Assembly: GCF_041355105.1 (NCBI RefSeq)
Contig: NZ_JBFUPK010000002.1
Span: forward strand, 186,001-250,000
Length of the DNA: 64,000 nucleotides
Direction: 5' to 3'
Source of the DNA: Terriglobus sp. RCC_193
GTDB taxonomy: Bacteria > Acidobacteriota > Terriglobia > Terriglobales > Acidobacteriaceae
Shown: one piece after another, positions 44,897-54,513 of the stretch
Position numbering within the stretch: the stretch's first letter is position 1
How the letters are laid out: the number at the start of each line of letters is the position of its first letter
Notes under the pieces: generated by a model
Seen by the model: only the letters and a program-made list of their open reading frames with translations
Told to the model about the DNA's origin: nothing
Database searches by the model: none
Made by a program: the position numbers and the translations under genes

Positions 44897-47071
44897 TCAC
44901 TTCGTTTGTTGCAATTCAAGTAAGAGCTTCTGCGCAGGACGAAAATTCGGAGCTGCCTCAAGCGCCAGCAACACCGTCTCCTGCGCCTTATCGCGTTGTC
45001 CCGCTGCCATGTATGCAGATGCCAGGTCATACTGCGCGCCCGCCATATCCAGCGGATGCGTTGCCACTGCCGCCGCATATTCACGCACTGCGCCGTCATA
45101 CTGCTTCGCGGCAATTAACAGCGAGCCAAGATGCTTATGCAGCTCCGTGTCCCGCACGGGATAGACATAAAGGATGTGCGTCAACGTTGCGATAGCAGCA
45201 GGCGCGTCTCCGGCCTTCTCCTGCAATGCTGCAAGCCTTTTCAACAATTGCGGCTGCTGTCCACCCGCATGCATGTAGGCGTTCAACGCCTTCACTTCTT
45301 CCGCAGCATTGCCCTTCACATGCTGCGCATCCGCAAGCAACTCATACGCATTCGCATCGCCCGTGTACTCGGGATACAGAGCAATCACCGCAGGCGTATT
45401 CGCAATCACATCGTCATACTGCTTCGCTTCAGCAGCAGCCACCAGCGCTTTCAGCTTCGCGCGCCACGCATCAAAGCCCTGTGCTTCCTTGCCGTACTGC
45501 TTATCGATCGAAGCAAGGAACTGGGTATCAAATTCCTCCGGCGAAAGATGCAGTACCGACTGCAACGCCTGCTTCGTATCCTGCCCCGCTGCATACGCGC
45601 GCACCATCTCCAGCAGCTTCGCCTCACCTGCCGTGTTGCTGATGTAATCGCAAATGGCACCGGCCTGAAAGTAACTCACCAGCACCTGCCCCGGATACTC
45701 CTGGTGTACAAATCCGCGGTCCAACTTCTCCACTGGCATCAACTTCTTATCGCGGATGGCCAGCAGAATATCCGGTGTCACACGGTCTCTCCACTCCGCC
45801 GAGCGCTGCCCTTCCTCATGCACCGCAAGCCCTTCCGTAAACCATCGTGGCACGCGTTGATTCGTCGCCGTAATGATGTACGCATGACTCATCTCGTGCC
45901 ACAGCGTCGCGCCCCAATTGAACTCGCCCGGCTTGCGTCCTGACGGCGAATCCATCGCGATCACCTGCCCGAACGTCACGCCCAGCGCACCCAGCCCCGG
46001 CATGCCCATAGTGCGCACAGCAAAGTCTTCATGGTTGGGATACATCTCCACCTGCACTGGGCCATGCAGTTCCATCGCATACTTCTTCGAGTACGTCGCA
46101 AGAATGGTATGCAGTTCAGCCTGCACATAGGGCGCCAGCAGATCGCTCTCCTTCGGATCAAGGATAAGAACTGTGTCCGCATCCTTCACCGTCTTAAACT
46201 TCGCCAGCGAATCCAGCAACCGCAGACTGTTCACTGTTGCTGGATCGCGGTAGCCATTGTTATAGGCAAGCTCCAATTCTTTTTGCGGTTCATCCGCGCG
46301 TCCCAACCGCATCTCCTCGATACCCAACGCTGAATGCGCTGCCCATAACTCCGGCTGCTTTTCTGTTGCCTTGCGGTAACATTCGGCCGCATCGTTAAAC
46401 CGGTAATGCAGCTCCAGGTGATGCGCCATCTGCATGTACGCCGCACCATCCTGCGGATTCACCGCAGCAATCTTCGCCGTCCATACATCTGCAGAACGAT
46501 CTGCGATCAACTCCAGCGCGCCATGTGTCGCCATAGCGCTGGTCGCTTCCGCATCCAGTGCGAGTGCGGCATCCGCTTCCTTTACTGCCAATTCGCGATT
46601 GTCGTTATCCAACGCAATCTTCGCTGCAAGCTCATGCGCCGCAGCCAGCTTCGGATCATGCTCCAGCGCCTTTGCAATCGAGGCATTGGGATTGCCGCTG
46701 TAATCCTCCGCCTCCACAATGGCCAGCCCCAGATACGCCTGTGCATTATTCGGATCTTCCTGCAATGCCTCGCGAAACAGGTCCGCCGCCTCGGCATTGT
46801 TGAAACGCTCATGCAGCAACATGCCCCAGCGCACCTTGTAGATCGCAGGACTATTCGCAGCCGTCGTAGCATCGCGGAAATTCTCATTCGCGCTTTGCCA
46901 ATCCTCTAACCCCCAGGCACCTTCCGCACGTTCGTACGTACTGCCGCTCTGCGTCAACTGCGTAAAACAGGCGCGCGCGGACTGGCCATGATGCACCAGT
47001 TTCCAGCAGTCCGCAGGAGTCACGGCGTGCGCAGATGAAGCAAACATCACGAAGGCGAGAAGGGATTTCAT
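44897..47071 (-). CDS. exported TPR protein with HExxH metallopeptidase domain
   Basis: A 724-residue exported protein with a signal peptide (MKSLLAFVMFASSAHA). It has TPR repeats on both sides of a gluzincin-type peptidase (MA-like) domain: HEMSH at 392-396 with the third ligand Glu413 in FTEGLAVHEE. N-terminal repeats end near residue 270 and C-terminal repeats run from about 560. The start overlaps the caspase-like stop by four bases (ATGA). It should act in the periplasm, with TPRs binding partners or substrate. The end overlaps the region of the MoxR start. Confidence 0.85.
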   Translation of the reverse strand: MKSLLAFVMFASSAHAVTPADCWKLVHHGQSARACFTQLTQSGSTYERAEGAWGLEDWQSANENFRDATTAANSPAIYKVRWGMLLHERFNNAEAADLFREALQEDPNNAQAYLGLAIVEAEDYSGNPNASIAKALEHDPKLAAAHELAAKIALDNDNRELAVKEADAALALDAEATSAMATHGALELIADRSADVWTAKIAAVNPQDGAAYMQMAHHLELHYRFNDAAECYRKATEKQPELWAAHSALGIEEMRLGRADEPQKELELAYNNGYRDPATVNSLRLLDSLAKFKTVKDADTVLILDPKESDLLAPYVQAELHTILATYSKKYAMELHGPVQVEMYPNHEDFAVRTMGMPGLGALGVTFGQVIAMDSPSGRKPGEFNWGATLWHEMSHAYIITATNQRVPRWFTEGLAVHEEGQRSAEWRDRVTPDILLAIRDKKLMPVEKLDRGFVHQEYPGQVLVSYFQAGAICDYISNTAGEAKLLEMVRAYAAGQDTKQALQSVLHLSPEEFDTQFLASIDKQYGKEAQGFDAWRAKLKALVAAAEAKQYDDVIANTPAVIALYPEYTGDANAYELLADAQHVKGNAAEEVKALNAYMHAGGQQPQLLKRLAALQEKAGDAPAAIATLTHILYVYPVRDTELHKHLGSLLIAAKQYDGAVREYAAAVATHPLDMAGAQYDLASAYMAAGQRDKAQETVLLALEAAPNFRPAQKLLLELQQTK

Positions 47072-47991
47072 TGATCCAACTCCCCCTGCACCCGCGCCAG
47101 TTCCAGCAACGCTGCCGTCAACTGTTTCTTGTAGTCGGCGGCATCCATCGCGGCCTTGTTGTACTTCAGCACATCAATCTTCTGTTCCAGCTCTTCCTTC
47201 TTTGCCAGCAGCGACTGCTTCCCAGGATCAGCCGCTGCCTTCTGCGCCGCACCATAACGCAGCAGCGTAAAACTGGCCATCAACTGCCCTTGACCATTCC
47301 CTGCATCGCGCACTGCATCCCCGCGGCCGGTGTCGTTGAACACTGCATGTTCTGTTGCCAGCCGCTTCTGCGACTCATAAAACGCAGCCGTCTTACGCGA
47401 CGCATATGTGTAAGCCTCTGCCGCCGTCAGCGATTCATTCTTGTCCACATCCGCGGAAGTATCCTGCAACGCCTCGACAAAGTAGCGCGCGAAGACGGTT
47501 GCGTTCTTCTCCGTGCCGGACTTCGTCGCAGCAATCACAATGCGTCCGCTGCGTTCCAATGCCGCCACAGCGCCGCCGCTCGAACTCGTCGTGTCCACCA
47601 CCAGTTGGCGTTTCGCCGCAATGCGATCGCACATCGCAGCAATCTCTGTCGCGGTCAGATCCGGACCAACCAGATTGAACTTGTATTCCGTTCCATCAAA
47701 CGATCCGTGACCAATCAACACCAGCACAAAGTCATCGGTCGCCGTGGCCTGCTGCGCTACGTTCGACAATGCCGTACGTAACTGTGCCGCGGTAGCCTGC
47801 GCTCCGGTCAGAGTGACAACATGCGCCGCTGCCACACTACGAAAAACCTTGTCCAGGTCCTTGGCATTCGCGTTGAAGCGCTGCTCATAATCCGGCTCAC
47901 CTCCCAACCCCGCAACGGTGACATAGTACGTCGCAGCCGCGGCATGCATCGTGAAGACGAAGCTCGCAAGGGACAACAGAAGTCGCTTCAT
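47068..47991 (-). CDS. exported caspase-like (C13/C14) protein with Cys-to-Ser change
   Basis: A 307-residue exported protein with a signal peptide (MKRLLLSLASFVFTMHAAAA). It keeps the caspase-hemoglobinase fold features, with catalytic His95 in VLIGHGSFDG. The strand that normally carries the Cys (DACHSGG-like) reads DTTSSSGG, placing Ser136 where Cys is expected, so peptidase activity is doubtful. A C-terminal coiled coil (LAKKEELEQKIDVL) follows. ATG 47991 overlaps the upstream stop by four bases, which fixes the start. It could bind substrates or act as a regulator for the TPR peptidase. Confidence 0.7.
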   Translation of the reverse strand: MKRLLLSLASFVFTMHAAAATYYVTVAGLGGEPDYEQRFNANAKDLDKVFRSVAAAHVVTLTGAQATAAQLRTALSNVAQQATATDDFVLVLIGHGSFDGTEYKFNLVGPDLTATEIAAMCDRIAAKRQLVVDTTSSSGGAVAALERSGRIVIAATKSGTEKNATVFARYFVEALQDTSADVDKNESLTAAEAYTYASRKTAAFYESQKRLATEHAVFNDTGRGDAVRDAGNGQGQLMASFTLLRYGAAQKAAADPGKQSLLAKKEELEQKIDVLKYNKAAMDAADYKKQLTAALLELARVQGELDQ

Positions 47992-50282
47992 ACGACACCC
48001 CATTTCCGTCGCATCAGCCATTCTGCCAATGGCAGCGCCAGCAGCAGCACAAACACAATCGGCATGTTCCAAAGCTCTTTGATGGAACGAACGGAGATAC
48101 CTGCCTCGGAATACGAGATATCCTGCGGCAGATTTTTTAGGTTGTTCCCGGCCCAGGCACTGCCGCCCGTATCGCGTGCAAGCTGCTCCAGCAGCTTCGG
48201 ATTTGCCTCCGTGTGAAATGCCTCTGCCACACCGTCCTCGCGCTGAAACGTGGCGGTATCGCGACCAAGCTCATCCTTCTCAGAGGTAGCCGTAACCTCT
48301 GCAAGATACGGCCCCGCTTTCTCCGCTGTATAACTCGCGGTGTACAACCCCGGAGTCTCTTGTGATGGCTTCATCTCCAGCGCCGCATCCACGCCAGCAG
48401 GCCCGGTCACATGCGCCATCACATGCGCATCGCGCGCCGGTTGAAACTGCTTGTCATACACATTCGCCGTAATGTCGATGTGTCCCGTATCCGACAGCGT
48501 GCGCGCCGATGTGTTCACGCTCACAGCGCCCGGTGTATCCGCCACCAGCCAGCGCAGCAACTGCTGAAAGAACAAATTGTGCGAAGGATCACCCAACGCC
48601 TCACTCATCTGCCATCGCCATGTGCCGCCGCTCGCCAGGATTGCGGTGCGCCCATTGCCATAGTTCTGCGTAATAAGAAACGGCATACGCTTGCCGCCGC
48701 TGCTCATCTCCGCAAGCACCGTCGCACCCGGTTTCGCGCTGCCGGGATCTTCGAAGTCCGCAAGATACGTTAGTTTTCTCCAACGCTCCGCATTCTTCTG
48801 CGGGTCTTCCAGCAACCGTGTCATAGGCGATGCCACCCCAGCGTCCGTCAGATTCACCACGGCCGCATTGCGTTTGAAGTGATTCGTCCCTCCAGGAAGA
48901 AACGTGGGCATCAATTCATTGAGTGATGACGCAGTCCATCCACCATCACTCAATGACTGCCTTCCCCCAAGAAACAGGACGCCGCCGCCGCGCCGATCCA
49001 CATACTCGCGTATCAACTCCTGTTGTGCCGGCGTGAAGTAATCCGCCGCAACGGAGCCAATGATGATGCCGCTATACGCAAACAAGTCTTCAGCCTTCGT
49101 GGGGAATCCGTCGGCAAGTTCATCCGGCCCGCTGATGCCCTGCCGGTAAATTTTGTTCTCGCTGGTGCGCAGCATGGACACAATCTGCACGGAGGGATCA
49201 TCTTCCTCTGCGCGACGCAGAAAACGGAACTGCCATCGCGGTTCGCCTTCCACATACAGGATGCGGCGCTTCGCATCACGCACCAGCACAGGCCGCGTCA
49301 ACGCATTGTTCTTCGCGTTGCTCTCATCTGCGAACGGCTCCACAGAAAACACCAGCGTCCGCGCGTCCGCATCGCCAGCAGAGAAGAACAGCGGCTCTGT
49401 CTGCATCACACCATCGCGTTGCAACGTGACGCTTTTCGCCGCAAGCGTTCGATCACCGTCACGAATCGTCAACGTCGCCTGCCGATTCGCATAGCCATGC
49501 TGCACGAACGTCAGCGACGCAGTGGTGCGCGCATTCACCACTGTGTTTGGCGCTACGCTAACGTCTTCCATTTCGAGATCACGCAACGGCTTGTCTGAAC
49601 CAAACACAACGGTATGCACCGGCAGTCGGCGATTCCGCAACGCCTGCATTGCTGCCAATGAAATACCGCTGCCGCCAAGCCCCGCAGCGTTCTCGCTGCC
49701 GTCCGTGAGCAGAACAACAGCGCCCACAGGCAGGTCCGCAGTCTCCGTAGCAAGCTGTTGCAACCCATCGCCCAGGTGCGTTGCACTTCCCGTGGCTGCA
49801 ACACCATGCAGCGAATCGATTTTCGTCAGCTTGCTGTCCAGTGTGTATAGCCGCGTGTGAAATCGCTTGTTTAAACCATCCAGAACGCCGCCATGCAACG
49901 CATTCAGCGCAGCATCCACGCGCGGTTTACCATTCACATCCGCTGTCGCCATGGAACGCGAATCATCCACCACCACCGCAATGATGTTCTGCTGCGAACT
50001 CAGTTCCGCAACCGACAGCGCAGGCTGCCACAGCAGCAGCAGAATCAGCGCCACCAGCGCTGACTGCAACGCCCACACACTCCACGCGCGTCGATGCGTC
50101 ATTGCCGGTGTTTCTTTCCGGTACGGCTTGATCTGCCGCAAACGATACCGAATCAAAACTCCAAGCCCCACCAGCGCAAGCACCACAAGCAACGGCAGCA
50201 GCCACACAGGCCACCGCGACAGGAACACAAGATGCCCCTTCGCAAACACCGTACTCGGATACTTGAAGAGCAGCGGAAACAT
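47988..50282 (-). CDS. membrane VWA/glutamine-amidotransferase-like protein
   Basis: A 764-residue protein. Two N-terminal transmembrane segments (WLLPLLVVLALVGLGVLI, ALQSALVALILLLLW) are followed by a VWA domain with the metal site DDSRS (106-110). Then a beta-rich region and a GATase1-like domain follow (IIIGSVAADYF, GGGVLFLGGRQSL). A transmembrane helix ends the protein (IVFVLLLALPLAEWLM). It shows the layout typical of large VWA proteins of Bat-type operons. Start ATG 50282 lies fifteen bases after the DUF4159 stop. Confidence 0.82.
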   Translation of the reverse strand: MFPLLFKYPSTVFAKGHLVFLSRWPVWLLPLLVVLALVGLGVLIRYRLRQIKPYRKETPAMTHRRAWSVWALQSALVALILLLLWQPALSVAELSSQQNIIAVVVDDSRSMATADVNGKPRVDAALNALHGGVLDGLNKRFHTRLYTLDSKLTKIDSLHGVAATGSATHLGDGLQQLATETADLPVGAVVLLTDGSENAAGLGGSGISLAAMQALRNRRLPVHTVVFGSDKPLRDLEMEDVSVAPNTVVNARTTASLTFVQHGYANRQATLTIRDGDRTLAAKSVTLQRDGVMQTEPLFFSAGDADARTLVFSVEPFADESNAKNNALTRPVLVRDAKRRILYVEGEPRWQFRFLRRAEEDDPSVQIVSMLRTSENKIYRQGISGPDELADGFPTKAEDLFAYSGIIIGSVAADYFTPAQQELIREYVDRRGGGVLFLGGRQSLSDGGWTASSLNELMPTFLPGGTNHFKRNAAVVNLTDAGVASPMTRLLEDPQKNAERWRKLTYLADFEDPGSAKPGATVLAEMSSGGKRMPFLITQNYGNGRTAILASGGTWRWQMSEALGDPSHNLFFQQLLRWLVADTPGAVSVNTSARTLSDTGHIDITANVYDKQFQPARDAHVMAHVTGPAGVDAALEMKPSQETPGLYTASYTAEKAGPYLAEVTATSEKDELGRDTATFQREDGVAEAFHTEANPKLLEQLARDTGGSAWAGNNLKNLPQDISYSEAGISVRSIKELWNMPIVFVLLLALPLAEWLMRRKWGVV

Positions 50283-50297
50283 GTTCAGGAAAGCGCC

Positions 50298-51101
50298 TCA
50301 GTGCGTCATGCCATACAGGATGTAGTCCAGCCCCACACGAAACGCCATGGAGGCAAACGGTTCCGGGTAGTAAGGATCATCGGCCCACTCCCACGCGTCG
50401 CCCAGGTGCATGTTGTGACAGATCGCCACCATGATGCGGCCATCCTTATCGCGGATGGCGCGCCACTTCGGCTGATAGCCATCCTTCTCATAGGTGCGAT
50501 GCGTGCGGATGTAATGCTCGCCGGGAATCTGCATCTTGTCGTCCACGTCATACAGCGTGTGAAATATCTCATCGTTCGATTGCAGATCTTCCACCGGGCT
50601 GTCTGGCAACACCTGTCTCATGCCGCGCATGAAGTTGTCCCAGTCTTCCGTGCCATGGAAGTCATCCACCATCAGGAAACCGCCCTTCAACAGATAGTCG
50701 TGCAGCCGCTTCGCTTCAGCATCCGTAAAGGTCCACGTCTGCACCTGCACCGCATAAATCCATGGATAGTTGAAGATGTCATCGGAATCCAGGTTCACCA
50801 CCTGCTCATAAGGCCGCCCATCAATGCGCGTAAGCCGATGCATGGCAATCAGGAACTGCCGATCGGCCTTGGGATAATCGCGCGCCCAGGAAGAGCGTCC
50901 GAAGTACCCACCGCCATATCCGCCATAGCTTGCAAGAGAAGACGCAAACGCCAGCCGCGACCAGTAAAACTCTGACTTCACATTGGAAGGCGAATCGTCA
51001 CTGCCAAAGCCGAAATTGCCCACGCGCTGCCACGCACGAACACCAACAGCACACACGATTCCGCACAGGGCGGCGAGCAATGCAATGCGCGAAAGCTTCA
51101 T
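50298..51101 (-). CDS. DUF4159 exported protein, first gene of the MoxR operon
   Basis: A 267-residue exported protein with a signal peptide (MKLSRIALLAALCGIVCAVGVRA). The DUF4159 domain is recognisable by GGYFGRSSWARDYPKADRQF, FMLV-like KGGFLMVDDFHG and the C-terminal FRVGLDYILYGMTH. DUF4159 has a GATase-like fold and travels with MoxR/BatA genes. GGAGG lies about fifteen bases before ATG 51101. The promoter should lie in the 200-base divergent gap with the multicopper oxidase. Confidence 0.85.
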   Translation of the reverse strand: MKLSRIALLAALCGIVCAVGVRAWQRVGNFGFGSDDSPSNVKSEFYWSRLAFASSLASYGGYGGGYFGRSSWARDYPKADRQFLIAMHRLTRIDGRPYEQVVNLDSDDIFNYPWIYAVQVQTWTFTDAEAKRLHDYLLKGGFLMVDDFHGTEDWDNFMRGMRQVLPDSPVEDLQSNDEIFHTLYDVDDKMQIPGEHYIRTHRTYEKDGYQPKWRAIRDKDGRIMVAICHNMHLGDAWEWADDPYYPEPFASMAFRVGLDYILYGMTH

Positions 51102-51305
51102 CGGGAGGCGTCCTCCAAACAGAAAGCGGTATGCGTGCGTGTGCGGCTGAGACTATCAGATATCGCCTGCGTCTTACCGATACAGACGAACGACAACGCG
51201 CAGTTGTTGCAGTGTTATCGAAACAGTTGCAGCGCCTATCTGGCGCATGAGACGATGCACCCACCCGGCACGTGAGCGGCATTTCCAAAGAAATGTGAGG
51301 AAGCC

Positions 51306-52724
51306 TTGGACCGGCGACACCTTCTGAAGATGGGATCTCTCGCCGCGCTCGGCCACCTTGCCCAGCCGTGCGTCCCCCTCTTTGCGCAACAGCAACAAAC
51401 CAAAGCCGACTTTGAACTCCGTATCGCTCCCGTGCAGGTTGACCTGGATCAGCAGCGCTCGCTCTCCACCATTGGCTATAACGGCTCGGCCCCCGGCCCG
51501 CTATTGCGCATGAAGGCAGGCAAGCCCGTCACCGTGGATATCTTCAACGACACCGACACCCCAGAACTCGTCCACTGGCACGGCATGACCATACCCGCCG
51601 AGGCCGACGGTACCGAAGAAGAGCAATCGCCGTTCGTTCCTCCGCACGGACATCGACGCGTCACCTTCACGCCCGGCCCTTCCGGGCTGCGCTGGTACCA
51701 CTCGCACGCCATGGCCATGGACGACCTGCACAAAGGCGGCTACACGGGCCAGTTCGGCCTGGTTTACGTGGAAGACGGCAACGATAAAGGCAGTTACGAT
51801 CAGGAACTCTTCCTGACCCTGCGCGACTGGGAGCCGTTCTTCTCCGGCAGCATGGAAGACGATGACGACGACACGCATGACGCCCCCATGCTGGAACAAC
51901 CGCCAAAAATCAACAACGATCCCAACGGTCTCGAAGTCGTCTCCGTCACGTACAGCATCAATGACAAAGCGCTAGGCGCAGGTGATCCCATCCGCGTGAA
52001 ACAGGGGCAGAAGCTGCTCATTCATTTCTGCAACGCCAGTCCCATTGAAAATCGGCGCGTCGCTCTTGCGGGCCACACCATGCGGGTCATCGGCATGGAC
52101 GGTAATCCCGTTCCCAGGCCCACAGAACGCAGCAGCGTCTTTCTCGGCGCAGGCGAACGCATCGATGTGGAAGTCACCATGAACAACCCCGGCGTCTGGA
52201 TTCTGGGCGGTACAGAAAAGATGGTGCGCGAAGGCGGCCTCGGCTGCATCGTGGAATACGCCGGACAAAAGAAACAGCCCACGTGGATCGATCCGAAAAA
52301 AGAACCGTGGGACTACAGCAACTTCGCGCTGCCGCAATCCACGCAGCCTGCACCGAAGAACATCCTCGACATGCACTTTGAGAAACTGCCGCGCGGCATG
52401 GGCAAATTCAACGTGTGGACCATCAACGGCAAACCCTACCCGCACGAAAACGAATACGCGCTGCAACGGGGCGAGCGCTATCGCCTCATCATGCGCAATT
52501 GGAGCGACGATGCCCACCCCATGCACCTGCACCGCCATCTTTGGGAGGTCGTCGAAATGAACGGTAAGAAGATGGGCGGATTGATGAAGGACACCGTCGT
52601 CGTCCCCTACTACGGTCGCGCCGTCGTTGACTTCACCGCAGACCAGCCCGGCCTTTCGCTCTTTCACTGCCACATCCAGCAGCACATGGACTACGGCTTC
52701 AAGGCCCTCTTCCGTACCACATAG
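51306..52724 (+). CDS. multicopper oxidase
   Basis: A 472-residue exported multicopper oxidase with a twin-arginine-like signal (MDRRHLLKMGSLAALG). All copper motifs are present: HWHG (90-93), HSH (132-134), HPMHLHRH (404-411) and HCHIQQHMD (454-462). The residue ten after the type-1 Cys455 is Phe465, where CueO has Met. An acidic run (EDDDDD) near 184 is unusual. TTG 51306 has GAGG six bases upstream and is chosen. It may oxidise copper(I), phenols or metals. Confidence 0.9.
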   Translation: MDRRHLLKMGSLAALGHLAQPCVPLFAQQQQTKADFELRIAPVQVDLDQQRSLSTIGYNGSAPGPLLRMKAGKPVTVDIFNDTDTPELVHWHGMTIPAEADGTEEEQSPFVPPHGHRRVTFTPGPSGLRWYHSHAMAMDDLHKGGYTGQFGLVYVEDGNDKGSYDQELFLTLRDWEPFFSGSMEDDDDDTHDAPMLEQPPKINNDPNGLEVVSVTYSINDKALGAGDPIRVKQGQKLLIHFCNASPIENRRVALAGHTMRVIGMDGNPVPRPTERSSVFLGAGERIDVEVTMNNPGVWILGGTEKMVREGGLGCIVEYAGQKKQPTWIDPKKEPWDYSNFALPQSTQPAPKNILDMHFEKLPRGMGKFNVWTINGKPYPHENEYALQRGERYRLIMRNWSDDAHPMHLHRHLWEVVEMNGKKMGGLMKDTVVVPYYGRAVVDFTADQPGLSLFHCHIQQHMDYGFKALFRTT

Positions 52725-52899
52725 ACGCAGGCGTATCGTTCCTCCTATGCGGAGAAAGCAACTGGCTGGAAGCTTCTGTACGACAGCACAGGACCACGAC
52801 TTTCCGGTTCAGTTTCGCAACATCAAGCTGCGCAAAATGCCATAGCCCAACAAGTTTTCCGCAGCAGAAAAATCTGGCCACAGCGTATGCTGAAGGTGA

Positions 52900-54513
52900 A
52901 TGGAAAGCGAAAACATGCTGCTGGCCGTCCTGGCGCTTCAACTCATCCTTCTGGTTCTTCTGGTCGTTCTGCTGACGCGTAAATTCGGCGCGAACGCTGG
53001 CACCGATCCGCGCCTTGCCGCGTTGCCGGATGCCATAATTCAGCTCACCGCCAAGCTCGACGCAAACGATACTGCGATGCGCAACCATGTCGTCGAACTG
53101 CGCCGCGAGCAGGCTGAAAATGCCACGCAGGCACGCCAAGCCGCCGAACAGACCAGCCGCAACCTCCGCGAAGAAGTCAGCAGCTCCATCGCAACGTTAT
53201 CGAAGGCCATCAACGAAGGCATCTCCGCATCGCGCACGGAAAATGCCACCGCCTTCGGCAGCTTCCGTACCGACAACACCGAAGCCGCGAACAAGCTACG
53301 CGAAGCCGTTGCCAGCGAACTTACTCGCATCGCACAGCAGCTCCAAATGAACTTTGCGGAAACGGCGAAGCAGGAACGCGAAGCACGTGTGGCGCTGAAT
53401 AACTCGCTCACGGAGCTCGCGACAAAGAACACGGCCAACAACGATGCCCTGCGTGAAACGCTGCAGCGCTCGCTTGCGCTCATCGGCGCAGAACAACGCG
53501 AGGCGGGCGAAAAGCTCCGTACCACCGTCGAATCCGGTCTCCGCACCCTGAACACAGACAACGCCGCCAAGCTCGACGAGATGCGCGTCATCGTCGACGA
53601 AAAGCTGCAATCCACATTGAACGAGCGCCTCACCGCCAGCTTCAGCACCGTCAGCGATCAACTCACCAAAGTCCACTCCGGCCTGGGTGAGATGAAAGAA
53701 CTCGCCACCGGCGTTAGCGACCTCAAAAAAGTTTTCTCCAACGTGAAGTCGCGCGGCGTCGTCGGTGAATTCCAACTCGGCATGCAGCTTGAACAGATGT
53801 TCAGCCGCGCGCAATACCTGGAAAACGTCGCCATCAAAGAGGGTTCCACCGAGCGTGTGGAATACGCCCTTAAAATCCCCGACGGCGACAACAGCCACAC
53901 CCTGCTGCCCATTGACGCGAAGTTCCCCCGCGAAGATTGGGAACGCCTCGAACACGCCTACGAACACGGCACCAAGGAAGAGCAGGACAAGGCCGGGGCC
54001 GACTTCGAGCGCGCCATCCGCCGCGAAGGCAAGCGCATCCGCGACAAGTACATTGACCCGCCCAGAACGCAGCCCTACGCCATCATGTTCCTGCCCACCG
54101 AGGCTCTATATGCAGAGGTGATGCGCCGCCCCAGCCTTCAGGCCGAACTGCAAAGCCAGCACCTTGTCACCGTCGCAGGCCCATCCAGCTTCATGGCCAT
54201 CCTCACCAGTCTGCAGATGGGCTTCCGCACGCTCGCCATCCAGAAAAAGGGCAATGAAGTCTGGAACGTCCTTGGCAACGTCAAGAAAGAGTTCAGCAAC
54301 TTTGAGCTACTGATGAACAGGGTGGAGCGCAATGTCACCACCGTACAGAACACCCTGAGCGAGATCGGCACGCGCACACGCGTCATCAACAAGAAACTGC
54401 ACGACGTAAGCGAACTGCCCTCGCTCGAAGAAGCCCCAAAGAGTGGCCTGCTCTCGTTTGAAACCGCCAGCGTTGCGCCAACCCTTCTCGCTGCCGAAGA
54501 AGACGAATCCTAA
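52900..54513 (+). CDS. rmuC: DNA recombination protein RmuC
   Basis: A 537-residue protein with one N-terminal membrane helix (LAVLALQLILLVLLVVLLT), a long coiled coil from about 45 to 270 rich in Ala, Glu and Thr, and the RmuC nuclease-like domain (SRGVVGEFQLGMQLEQMF, LPIDAKFPREDWERL, PYAIMFLPTEALYAEV). RmuC limits recombination between inverted repeats. ATG 52900 is the only sensible start. Its stop overlaps the stop of the convergent cyclase gene. Confidence 0.94.
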   Translation: MESENMLLAVLALQLILLVLLVVLLTRKFGANAGTDPRLAALPDAIIQLTAKLDANDTAMRNHVVELRREQAENATQARQAAEQTSRNLREEVSSSIATLSKAINEGISASRTENATAFGSFRTDNTEAANKLREAVASELTRIAQQLQMNFAETAKQEREARVALNNSLTELATKNTANNDALRETLQRSLALIGAEQREAGEKLRTTVESGLRTLNTDNAAKLDEMRVIVDEKLQSTLNERLTASFSTVSDQLTKVHSGLGEMKELATGVSDLKKVFSNVKSRGVVGEFQLGMQLEQMFSRAQYLENVAIKEGSTERVEYALKIPDGDNSHTLLPIDAKFPREDWERLEHAYEHGTKEEQDKAGADFERAIRREGKRIRDKYIDPPRTQPYAIMFLPTEALYAEVMRRPSLQAELQSQHLVTVAGPSSFMAILTSLQMGFRTLAIQKKGNEVWNVLGNVKKEFSNFELLMNRVERNVTTVQNTLSEIGTRTRVINKKLHDVSELPSLEEAPKSGLLSFETASVAPTLLAAEEDES

